Of a stretch of 19,762 nt of DNA, positions 1 to 6,629 are shown piece by piece. The stretch's first letter is position 1. The number at the start of each line of letters is the position of its first letter. The DNA is from Ruminococcaceae bacterium UBA3329. GTDB lineage: Bacteria > Bacillota > Clostridia > Oscillospirales > Acutalibacteraceae. The DNA lies in the NCBI GenBank assembly GCA_002361875.1, contig DERX01000022.1:1-19762 (forward strand), given 5' to 3'. The notes under the pieces were generated by a model that saw only the letters and a program-made list of their open reading frames with translations, did no database searches and was not told where the DNA came from. The translations under genes and the position numbers were made by a program.

Positions 1-79
1 GTTGTTTAATTTTCAAGGTCCGTGTTTGCGTTGTTCCTTAACGCTCGTATATAATATCAAATCAATTGACAAATGTCAA
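1..79 (-). promoter_or_regulatory. Strong promoter and leader, probably of an rRNA operon left of the window
   Basis: On the minus strand a consensus -35 TTGACA (74-79) and a -10 TATTAT (51-56) are separated by exactly 17 bp. The following leader runs to the window edge and ends in text close to CTTGAAAATTAAACAAC, which resembles the leader upstream of 16S rRNA genes in many Firmicutes. No coding start is visible between the promoter and base 1. The promoter is seen directly; the rRNA assignment is inference, since the structural gene lies outside. A strong tRNA or mRNA promoter is the alternative. Confidence 0.6.
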
Positions 80-301
80 CAACTTTTTTGAATTTTTTTC
101 ATCTTTTTTGAAACTCAACCGGGTGTTTCTCAAAATGCGATTTTTATCAATAAAAAATACGGTCAGTGTCGAAATTTTATGTGCAAAATGACAACAGAAA
201 ACAAATCGGACATTTTCGTGATAATTTTCGGCTTATCTGCCGGGGTGTGCCGAAGTCGATATACCCCCGTCTTCGCTGATTAAAATCAATCTTTTCTGCT
301 A
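80..301. other. Intergenic stretch without a recognisable gene
   Basis: This AT-rich stretch separates the left-edge promoter from the terminator of the LRR gene. I see no convincing ORF with a ribosome site. A 7-bp inverted repeat (GGGGTGT at 242-248 against ATACCCC at 261-267) is present, but it has no T-tract and no clear role. Additional upstream promoter elements for the leftward operon could be here; none is clear enough to call. Confidence 0.5.
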
Positions 302-334
302 CAAAAAACGGACAGGCGTAAAAAGCCTGTCCGT
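302..334 (-). terminator. Rho-independent terminator of the LRR-dockerin gene
   Basis: On the minus strand a 10-bp perfect stem ACGGACAGGC / GCCTGTCCGT (325-334 and 308-317) has a 7-nt loop and is followed by a run of T (complement of 302-307). It lies about 70 bp past the stop codon of the LRR gene. The core stem GGACAGGC/GCCTGTCC is the same as in the terminator at 3726-3752. Confidence 0.9.
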
Positions 335-403
335 ATGACATTGCATGGAAAATTACTTTGATTTTTTATTTTTGAATTTCTTATTTATGTTACATTTCCG
401 TTC

Positions 404-2086
404 TTATGAATTAAGATATATATCAAGCTCAATTACATCAAAGACGTCTACTGTGCCATCGCAGTTAAAGTCGGCGGCAATCCATTGCTCTTTTGTCAAT
501 GCTGTTTGACACATAACATAGCTTCTTACAATAGCATAGTCATTTGCATCAATAATTCCGTCATCATTTGCATCCCCGAAAGTAACAAACGGAAGATTAC
601 TTTCATTCGCATAGGTTTGCGCATAAGAATCGCCGTAACCGTAAACGGTCAAATTATTACAATCAAAGAAAGTGCCGTTACCTATCTGCGTCACGCTTCT
701 CGGAATTATTACGCTCTCAAGCGAAGTACAACGCCAAAAAGTATCCTCCTCTATACTTGTCACACTGTGAGGAATTTTTATGCTTTTAAGCGAGTTACAT
801 TCATTGAAAGCACGCCTTTCTATAACAGACACGCTCTCGGGAATTGTTACATTTGTAAGTGATGTGCAAAAACCGAAAGCAACTTCACCTATCTTGGTTA
901 AACCGTAAGGTATGTTTATACTCTCAAGTGAGTAACAACATGCAAATGCTTGCTCACCTATACTTTTAACACCGTCGGGTATTCTTATGCTCTTAAGTGA
1001 GGAACAGCCGCAGAAAACATATTTGTCTATCTCCGTCACTGCATCGGGAACGGTTATATCTGTGAGCATATTGCATCCATAAAAAGCGCCTGTTCCTATT
1101 TTTCCCACACTGTCAGGTATCATTATATTCTTTAGAGATGTGCATTTATAGAAAGAATTGATACCGATCTCCGTTACTCCGTCAGGGATTATTATGCTCT
1201 CAAGCGAAGTGCAGTTACGGAAAGTATTGCTTCCCAATGCTGTAACGCTGTCCGGAAGCGTTATATTCGTCAAATATGCACAGTTTTCAAATGCAAATCC
1301 TGCTATTGCTGTTGTGCCCTCTTTTACAATACATTCACCGCTTATTTTTTCATTTGCTCTTATTAAATGACTGCCGATATACAGCACTCCGTTTTCCCAA
1401 TTTGAGTCTGTGTTATAATATGCCGTGTTATAAAAAGCCTCTTTGTATATTTTAGTTACACTGCCCGGAATTATTATAGATGCGAGCGCAGAACAGCCGT
1501 AAAAAGCGTATTCGCCTATTGTTGTCACACCGTCAGGTATGATTATGCTTTTAAGCGAAGAACAGCGGTAAAAAGCCCGGTTTCCTATATCTGCTGTATT
1601 TTTACCTAAGGTCACACTTTCAAGCGATGTGCAGTCAGAGAATATATAATCCGATATTTCTGTTACACTGTCGGGAATTATTATACCTGTGAGAGAAGAA
1701 CAGCGTTTGAAAGCGTCACTATGTATTTTTGTTACACTGTCGGGTATTGTTATGTCAGTAAGTGATGTGCAGTCAAGGAAGGCGCACACGCCGATTTCGG
1801 TTACCACATTAGGTATTATCACTTTTTCAAGAGAAACACAGTCAAGAAACGCTTCTCTGCCTATACCGGTTACGGTATATGAATCAAGCTGTGAAGGAAT
1901 CTCCAAATGAGTTGCGGTACCTTTGTATTTAGTAATTTCGCAAATTTTTTCTTCCTCGGAAATTACAGAATACTCAAAATCTCCGCTCACTGCGGCCGTT
2001 GCCGTTACTGTGCCAAACGGAATGGCAGAAACCATTAATGCCAATGCAAATATCAATGCTAAACTTTTTCTTCGCCATGTTTTCAT
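404..2086 (-). CDS. Secreted BspA-like leucine-rich repeat protein with C-terminal type I dockerin
   Basis: The start is the ATG at 2086, 8 nt behind AGGAG; an in-frame GTG nine bases upstream overlaps that ribosome site. The 560-residue product opens with a signal peptide (MKTWRRKS, a hydrophobic core, then a small-residue cleavage zone near ATAA). About 17 repeats of roughly 23 residues follow, of the type AFxxCxSLxxIxIPDSVTxIG, the BspA-like/LRR_5 family known from surface and adhesion proteins of gut and oral bacteria. One repeat near residues 220-250 carries a non-repeat insertion. The last ~58 residues form a dockerin with two calcium-binding loops, DANDDGIID and DFNCDGTVD. By family knowledge the dockerin should bind a cohesin, placing the protein in a cellulosome-like or wall-anchored complex. 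There is no catalytic domain; a binding or scaffold role is inferred. It has its own terminator and follows the metal-efflux operon by 79 bp. Confidence 0.92.
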   Translation of the reverse strand: MKTWRRKSLALIFALALMVSAIPFGTVTATAAVSGDFEYSVISEEEKICEITKYKGTATHLEIPSQLDSYTVTGIGREAFLDCVSLEKVIIPNVVTEIGVCAFLDCTSLTDITIPDSVTKIHSDAFKRCSSLTGIIIPDSVTEISDYIFSDCTSLESVTLGKNTADIGNRAFYRCSSLKSIIIPDGVTTIGEYAFYGCSALASIIIPGSVTKIYKEAFYNTAYYNTDSNWENGVLYIGSHLIRANEKISGECIVKEGTTAIAGFAFENCAYLTNITLPDSVTALGSNTFRNCTSLESIIIPDGVTEIGINSFYKCTSLKNIMIPDSVGKIGTGAFYGCNMLTDITVPDAVTEIDKYVFCGCSSLKSIRIPDGVKSIGEQAFACCYSLESINIPYGLTKIGEVAFGFCTSLTNVTIPESVSVIERRAFNECNSLKSIKIPHSVTSIEEDTFWRCTSLESVIIPRSVTQIGNGTFFDCNNLTVYGYGDSYAQTYANESNLPFVTFGDANDDGIIDANDYAIVRSYVMCQTALTKEQWIAADFNCDGTVDVFDVIELDIYLNS

Positions 2087-2098
2087 ATTTTTCACTCC

Positions 2099-2135
2099 TA
2101 ATCATAACCACCAGTTGAACTAGTGGTTATGATTA
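2099..2135 (-). promoter_or_regulatory. Near-perfect 37-nt inverted repeat abutting the ribosome site of the LRR gene
   Basis: A 13-bp perfect stem (TAATCATAACCAC at 2099-2111 against its complement at 2123-2135) encloses a smaller AGTT/AACT pairing. In the LRR transcript the 3' arm ends at TTA, directly joined to the GGAG of the ribosome site. There is no T-tract, so it is a poor classical terminator for the upstream transporter operon. It could block ribosome access, stabilise an mRNA end, or be a protein-binding palindrome. Only the repeat itself is certain. Confidence 0.7.
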
Positions 2136-2165
2136 ATGTGATTAAATCCACTGAAATTTGCAATT

Positions 2166-3062
2166 TTAGTGATGGTGGTGATGATGTGATGCCGATGAAT
2201 TGTGCTCGACATGGCAATTATGTTCGGTACACGCTTCATCGGGTGATTCAAGTTCAAGAGTTGCATGCACAATATTATGCTCTGCAAGCTCCGCTCTTAC
2301 ATTTTTCTTTATTTCGGCGGCGTCACCGTTTGTAACGATATGCATTGTTGCATAATTGAGAACACCGTCAAGGCTCCAAAGATGAATGTGGTGAACATCT
2401 TCAACGCCGTCAATTTCTGTTATATGCTCTTTAATTTCATCGGTTGATAAGCCGTTGGGTGTTTTTTCAAGGAAAAGGTCAACTGCCTCTTTTAGATTTT
2501 TGACTGTATTTATCAATATAAACAGTGCAACGCCTATGGACATAATTGGGTCGATAACGGAAATATCAGTAAATTTCATTGCTACTGCGCCGATTAAAAC
2601 TACTACCCAGCCGAGAACATCCTCGAGCATATGAAGATTTACGGCTTTTTGATTAAGTGAATCGCCTTCTCTTGTGAAATAGGCGGCGGTGAAATTGGTA
2701 ACAGCGCCGATAACAGCAAAAATTATCATACCGTTATAATTGATTTCAACGGGATTTATAAGCCGTTTTGCCGCATTGATTATGACAAGAACCGAGCCGA
2801 CAAGAAGAATGACCGTTGTAATAATACTGCCGATTACGGAATAGCGCGCATAGCCGAAAGTATAAACCTCATCAGGCTGTTTTTTGCTTTTCTTTTCAAG
2901 GAAATACGAAATACCTATGCTTGCGGCGTCGCCTATGTCGTGAATTGAGTCTGAAAGTATTGCTACGCTGTGCGTAAAAATACCGCCGATAAATTCAAAT
3001 ATTGAAAATGACAAATTAAGTATAAATGCAACTAAAATATTTTTTTCTGTTTTTGTTTTCAT
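2166..3062 (-). CDS. Cation diffusion facilitator (CDF/CzcD-type) metal efflux transporter with C-terminal His tail
   Basis: This is a membrane exporter of divalent metals such as Zn2+, Cd2+, Co2+ or Fe2+ in exchange for protons. The start is the ATG at 3062, preceded by AGGGAGGA; a longer frame reaching into the regulator gene lacks this site. The 298-residue product has about six membrane segments. The transport-site signature is HDIGD (H41, D42, D45) in the second segment and HMLED in the fifth. A cytoplasmic C-terminal domain contains HIHLWSLDG. The last 20 residues are histidine-rich (EHNCHVEH) and end in HHHHHH. The gene lies 16 bp behind an ArsR-family sensor and is surely cotranscribed with it, which supports metal-induced expression. 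Zn/Cd specificity is likely from the sensor but not proven. Confidence 0.95.
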   Translation of the reverse strand: MKTKTEKNILVAFILNLSFSIFEFIGGIFTHSVAILSDSIHDIGDAASIGISYFLEKKSKKQPDEVYTFGYARYSVIGSIITTVILLVGSVLVIINAAKRLINPVEINYNGMIIFAVIGAVTNFTAAYFTREGDSLNQKAVNLHMLEDVLGWVVVLIGAVAMKFTDISVIDPIMSIGVALFILINTVKNLKEAVDLFLEKTPNGLSTDEIKEHITEIDGVEDVHHIHLWSLDGVLNYATMHIVTNGDAAEIKKNVRAELAEHNIVHATLELESPDEACTEHNCHVEHNSSASHHHHHH

Positions 3063-3078
3063 AATGTAATCCTCCCTG

Positions 3079-3441
3079 TCAAATTTTATGTTTAACATGC
3101 TGAAGTCCCACTTCAAAAATCTCTGAAACGTGGTCATCGTCAAGTGAATAATAAATAGTTTTTCCGCTGCGCCTTGATTTTATAATTCCCGCCTCTTTAA
3201 GCTTGCTGAGCTGATGTGAAATAGACGATTTTGTCATTGAAAGCACATTTGCAAGGTCACAAACGCACATTTCGTTCTGCAAAAGCGCAAAAAGCAATCT
3301 GCACCGTGTTGAGTCCCCCATTATTTTGAAAAAATCAGCAACACAGTTCATCATATACATACTCGGCATTTTTGACACAGTGTCGGAAACGATTTCCTCA
3401 TGTACCATATTGCAGTCGCACATAAATTCGTTTTTCGGCAT
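3079..3441 (-). CDS. ArsR/SmtB-family metal-responsive repressor with both alpha-3 and alpha-5 type metal sites
   Basis: This 120-residue winged-helix regulator probably represses its own operon until metal binds. A GAGGAG ribosome site lies 9 nt before the ATG. A cysteine pair (C8, C10) near the N terminus and MCVCDL (C59, C61) match the Cd/Pb/Zn thiolate site of CadC-type sensors. The C-terminal helix has D102, H104, H115 and H118 with the spacing of the zinc site of CzrA/SmtB. The recognition helix is around TKSSISHQLSKLKEAG (residues 70-85), followed by a wing with RRSGKTIYYSL. It sits directly upstream of the CDF transporter. Two operator-like palindromes in its promoter fit autoregulation. 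The family is certain; the exact inducing metal is inferred, with Zn/Cd most likely. Confidence 0.95.
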   Translation of the reverse strand: MPKNEFMCDCNMVHEEIVSDTVSKMPSMYMMNCVADFFKIMGDSTRCRLLFALLQNEMCVCDLANVLSMTKSSISHQLSKLKEAGIIKSRRSGKTIYYSLDDDHVSEIFEVGLQHVKHKI

Positions 3442-3463
3442 ATCCGTACTCCTCTCGATTTTC

Positions 3464-3515
3464 AGTTGAATGTTTGTTCAACTGTATTGTAGTTGAATGA
3501 GTATTCAATTGTCAA
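3464..3515 (-). promoter_or_regulatory. Promoter of the arsR-CDF operon with two operator palindromes
   Basis: Minus-strand -35 TTGACA (3510-3515) and -10 TACAAT (3486-3491) are 18 bp apart. A palindrome AGTTGAAT-4-ATTCAATT (3491-3510, one mismatch) fills the spacer. A second, AGTTGAA-6-TTCAACT (3464-3483, perfect), covers the expected transcription start. Their centres are 27 bp apart. Positions and arm sequence match what is expected of SmtB/CadC-type repressor operators, which usually contain TGAA/TTCA half-sites. Binding is inferred. Confidence 0.85.
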
Positions 3516-3638
3516 GTAGTTTTTTAAAAAATTTTGAAATTTAAAATATTTTTTAATATTTATTATAGGGAGCATAATTTTCGTTTTATTTACGCCTTCA
3601 GTCTGTTGGCAGTTTTCCCACTGAGTGAGCAGATCATA

Positions 3639-3725
3639 GTAGGGACAGTCGACTCGGCTGTCCGTTACGAAATTTAATAATTTGTAACTCGTTTTTCACG
3701 GTACGCCGAGGTCGGCGTACCCTAC
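3639..3725. repeat. 87-bp MITE-like element bounded by GTAGGG / CCCTAC
   Basis: The unit begins with GTAGGG (3639-3644) and ends with CCCTAC (3720-3725). Inside are a hairpin GGACAG/CTGTCC (3643-3663), a weak AT-rich hairpin GTTAC/GTAAC (3664-3688), and a 10-bp perfect hairpin GGTACGCCGA/TCGGCGTACC (3700-3721). There is no coding capacity. GTAGGG-ended hairpin repeats scattered between genes are common in Firmicutes genomes; that this is a member of such a family is inferred from appearance. The bases to its left (3520-3638) are AT-rich spacer with no gene. Confidence 0.65.
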
Positions 3726-3752
3726 AAAAAAGGACAGGCATAAAGCCTGTCC
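3726..3752 (-). terminator. Rho-independent terminator of the dgt-dnaG-rpoD operon
   Basis: On the minus strand an 8-bp perfect stem GGACAGGC / GCCTGTCC (3745-3752 and 3732-3739) with a 5-nt loop is followed by TTTTTT (complement of 3726-3731). It lies 21 bp past the rpoD stop. It joins directly onto the GTAGGG/CCCTAC repeat. Confidence 0.93.
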
Positions 3753-3773
3753 AATAGAATTTGCGGTTATATA

Positions 3774-4865
3774 TCAATCAAGGAAATCGCGAAGCTTTTT
3801 ACTGCGGCTCGGATGGCGAAGCTTACGGAGAGCCTTTGCCTCAATCTGACGGATACGCTCTCTTGTAACACCAAACTGTGAGCCAACCTCTTCAAGGGTT
3901 CTCGGATGGCCGTCCTCAAGCCCGAAGCGGAGCGACAGAACCTTTGACTCACGGGGAGTTAATGTTTTCAGAACCTCGTTAAGCTGTTCCTTGAGAAGAG
4001 AAATTGACGCGGCGTCTGCCGGAGAAAGTGCGTCATCATCGGGGATAAAGTCGCCCAAATGGCTGTCCTCCTCCTCACCAATGGGGGTTTCAAGCGAAAC
4101 AGGCTCCTGTGAAAGGCGGAGAATTTCACGAACCTTGTCAGGACTCATTCCAAGCTCATCCGCAATTTCCTCTGCTGACGGGTCGTGACCGTTTTTGTGA
4201 AGAAGCTGTGTGCTTGTTTTCTTAACCTTATTTATAGTTTCAACCATATGAACGGGAATACGGATTGTCCTTGCCTGGTCGGCAATGGCTCTTGTAATTG
4301 CCTGTCTTATCCACCAAGTAGCATATGTTGAAAATTTAAAGCCCTTTGTATAGTCAAATTTGTCGACAGCCTTAATAAGACCGAGGTTGCCCTCCTGAAT
4401 TAAGTCAAGGAAAGCCATTCCCCTGCCTACATATCGCTTTGCAATGCTGACAACAAGACGAAGGTTAGCCTCTGCAAGACGTTTTTTAGCCTCGGGGTCA
4501 TTATCGGCAATACGCATAGCGAGAACCTGCTCCTCCTCAGTTGTTAAAAGAGGAACTCTGCCTATCTCTTTAAGATAAACACGGACAGGGTCGTCCATTG
4601 CGAGAGTTTTATTTTCACCCACTCCGCCGTCATCGGTTTTTGCAAGGTCGGTTTCGCTTGTTATTGCGTCCCTTGCCATATCGCCGAGGTCGTCGATAAT
4701 CTCAATATTATTTTGCTCGATTATTTCGTAAAGCTTGTCAAGCTCGTCCATTTCAATGTCAAGCTCAATAATTGCAGTGTCGATTTCCTGCGTGGTTAAT
4801 TTGCCGACTGTCTTGCCCTTTTCGACAAGAGCCTTTATCGCTGTTTTCTTATCAAGATTTTCCAT
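3774..4865 (-). CDS. rpoD: Primary RNA polymerase sigma factor (sigma-70/SigA)
   Basis: This vegetative sigma factor directs RNA polymerase to -10/-35 promoters. The 363 residues match the short SigA form of Firmicutes. An acidic N-terminal region is followed by region 1.2 (DPVRVYLKEIGRVPLLT), region 2 with the core-binding and -10 helices (RLVVSIAKRYVGRGM, DLIQEGNLGLIKAVDKFDY, FSTYATWWIRQAI), region 3, and region 4.2 with TLEEVGSQFGVTRERIRQIE for the -35 element. A ribosome site AAGGGTG lies 8 nt before the ATG. The gene follows dnaG by 12 bp and ends at a clear terminator. The dgt-dnaG-rpoD order is the usual macromolecular-synthesis operon of Clostridia. Confidence 0.98.
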   Translation of the reverse strand: MENLDKKTAIKALVEKGKTVGKLTTQEIDTAIIELDIEMDELDKLYEIIEQNNIEIIDDLGDMARDAITSETDLAKTDDGGVGENKTLAMDDPVRVYLKEIGRVPLLTTEEEQVLAMRIADNDPEAKKRLAEANLRLVVSIAKRYVGRGMAFLDLIQEGNLGLIKAVDKFDYTKGFKFSTYATWWIRQAITRAIADQARTIRIPVHMVETINKVKKTSTQLLHKNGHDPSAEEIADELGMSPDKVREILRLSQEPVSLETPIGEEEDSHLGDFIPDDDALSPADAASISLLKEQLNEVLKTLTPRESKVLSLRFGLEDGHPRTLEEVGSQFGVTRERIRQIEAKALRKLRHPSRSKKLRDFLD

Positions 4866-4877
4866 ATTCTTTCACCC

Positions 4878-6629
4878 TTATGTATTATTTTGGAAGAAAT
4901 TTAAGAAATCATCGTCGCTGATATTTTCTGTATCCACAGCCGACCTTTTTTTCTTATTTTTCTCACCGATTATTGTTTTTATACAGTCCTCACACTCTTC
5001 TTCTGTATTCTGCAAGACTCTGGAAACAGTTTGAATTTTTGCAACCGCTCTGATTTCATCTTCTATGAGCTCGCCGTAAAGAAAAGATATCTCCGCAGAT
5101 TTTCCGTCCCTTAATCTGTCAGTTACGGTTTTGTAAATTCTGCCGTTAAACTCTGTTACGAAATCTTCAGCGGTAATTTTTCTGTCTGCCGTTTTTAAAA
5201 GTGCGGGATTTGCCATAATTATTGCAATTAGGCTTTCCTCAGCCTTTGCCGCCTTGAAATTGGCTGAACGGTCGGGATTTAATTTGTCGAGAATGTCATC
5301 TGCTTTGACAACCGTTTTAAATTCCTGTTTTTTTTGCGTTATGCGATGTGATTTTTCCGCACGCTTAACCTCATCCGTAATTGCGGACTTTGCAACGGAA
5401 AGCTCGGAAGCCAAGCGAGATGAATAAATATCAAGCTCAATGGGAGTTAATTTCGACAAAATCGGAATTGCCGCACGAAGATACCGCCGTTTGCCGTCAT
5501 CGGTTGTTAAATCGAGCTTTTCACGCTCCGCCAAAAGCTTAAATTCAATTTCGTTTGCGGCGCCGTCAATAATAGATTTAAACCGCTCAACGCCGTAATT
5601 TTTAATAATCTCGTCGGGGTCTTTGCCGCCCGAAAGCTTTAATACACGCACCTTTGCATTGGTTTTTGAGAATACCTCAAGCGCGCGTGCAGTTGCCTTG
5701 CCGCCTGCCTCGTCATTGTCATAACAAAGGTAAATTTCGGAGGCGTAGCGTGACATTAAATGTGCCTGTTCACCCGTCAGCGCTGTGCCGAGACCTGCCA
5801 CGGCATTTGTAAAACCTGCCTGATGAAGCATTACAACGTCAATATTACCCTCGCACAAAATAAGACTGTCTTTGCCCGACTTACGGGCGAAATTAAGTGC
5901 AAAAACCTCATTGCCCTTTTTGTAAACAAGCGTGTCGGAGGTATTAACATATTTGCCCTTGTCCTCTTCACGAAGCCGCCTTCCGCTGAACCCTAAAACA
6001 TTTCCTCGCAAATCAATTATCGGGAAAACAAGACGGTGGCGAAAATTGTCATAATAAGTGCCTTTTTGAGATTTTTTAAGAAGATTTGCCTCAAAAAGCT
6101 CGGCATCGGTAAAGCCTTTTGAATTGAGATGATTTTTGAGTGCCGACCATGAATCGGGTGCATAGCCTATCCCAAATTTTATAACAGTTTCCCTTGTAAG
6201 CCGCCTGCCTGCGCAATAATCCACTGCCGCTTTCCCGTCACTGCCGAATAACTGCTTGCTGTAAAATCTTGCAGCCTCACGGTTAGCCTCATACATACGC
6301 AGTCTGCGTTTAGAAAGAGAAGAATCGTAGGAATTGTCCTCGGGTAAATCCATACCTACTTTATCCGCAAGGAATTTTATTGCATCAACATAATCAAGAT
6401 TTTCGATTGAAGATATAAAGTGAATTACATCGCCGCCCTCACCGCAACCAAAACAATAAAATGACTGCGTATCCGGATAAACAGTGAATGACGCTGTTTT
6501 TTCGCCGTGAAACGGACAAAGTCCTCGGCAGATTTTTCCGTTGCGCTTAATGTTTACATAAGAGGAAATTATGGATTCAATGTCTGCACGGCGGCGAAGC
6601 TCTGCAATATACTCGTCACTGATAGCCAT
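4878..6629 (-). CDS. dnaG: DNA primase DnaG
   Basis: This enzyme synthesises RNA primers at the replication fork and binds the DnaB helicase. I place the start at the ATG at 6629, which shares one base with the dgt stop (TAATG) behind GGGGGA; ten extra upstream in-frame residues would lie inside dgt and have no ribosome site. The 583-residue product has a CHC2 zinc finger (C38, H41, C59, C62), a TOPRIM catalytic core with CEGNIDVVML and LCYDNDEAGG carrying the metal-binding acidic residues, and a C-terminal helical domain (from about residue 440) of the DnaB-interaction type. The overlap with dgt indicates translational coupling. Confidence 0.97.
   Translation of the reverse strand: MAISDEYIAELRRRADIESIISSYVNIKRNGKICRGLCPFHGEKTASFTVYPDTQSFYCFGCGEGGDVIHFISSIENLDYVDAIKFLADKVGMDLPEDNSYDSSLSKRRLRMYEANREAARFYSKQLFGSDGKAAVDYCAGRRLTRETVIKFGIGYAPDSWSALKNHLNSKGFTDAELFEANLLKKSQKGTYYDNFRHRLVFPIIDLRGNVLGFSGRRLREEDKGKYVNTSDTLVYKKGNEVFALNFARKSGKDSLILCEGNIDVVMLHQAGFTNAVAGLGTALTGEQAHLMSRYASEIYLCYDNDEAGGKATARALEVFSKTNAKVRVLKLSGGKDPDEIIKNYGVERFKSIIDGAANEIEFKLLAEREKLDLTTDDGKRRYLRAAIPILSKLTPIELDIYSSRLASELSVAKSAITDEVKRAEKSHRITQKKQEFKTVVKADDILDKLNPDRSANFKAAKAEESLIAIIMANPALLKTADRKITAEDFVTEFNGRIYKTVTDRLRDGKSAEISFLYGELIEDEIRAVAKIQTVSRVLQNTEEECEDCIKTIIGEKNKKKRSAVDTENISDDDFLNFFQNNT

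Noticed and set aside
485..1910. Several plus-strand ORFs opposite the LRR gene
   Set aside because: They lack ribosome sites and their low-complexity products mirror the LRR repeats on the other strand.
404..2086. Tandem ~69-bp repeats as a CRISPR array or satellite
   Set aside because: The repeats are coding LRR units in one long frame with signal peptide and dockerin, vary in sequence, and have no constant repeat/unique spacer pattern.
3063..3143. N-terminal extension of the CDF transporter overlapping the ArsR gene
   Set aside because: The ATG at 3062 has a strong AGGGAGGA site and gives the usual CDF N terminus; the extension only translates the ArsR coding region in another frame.
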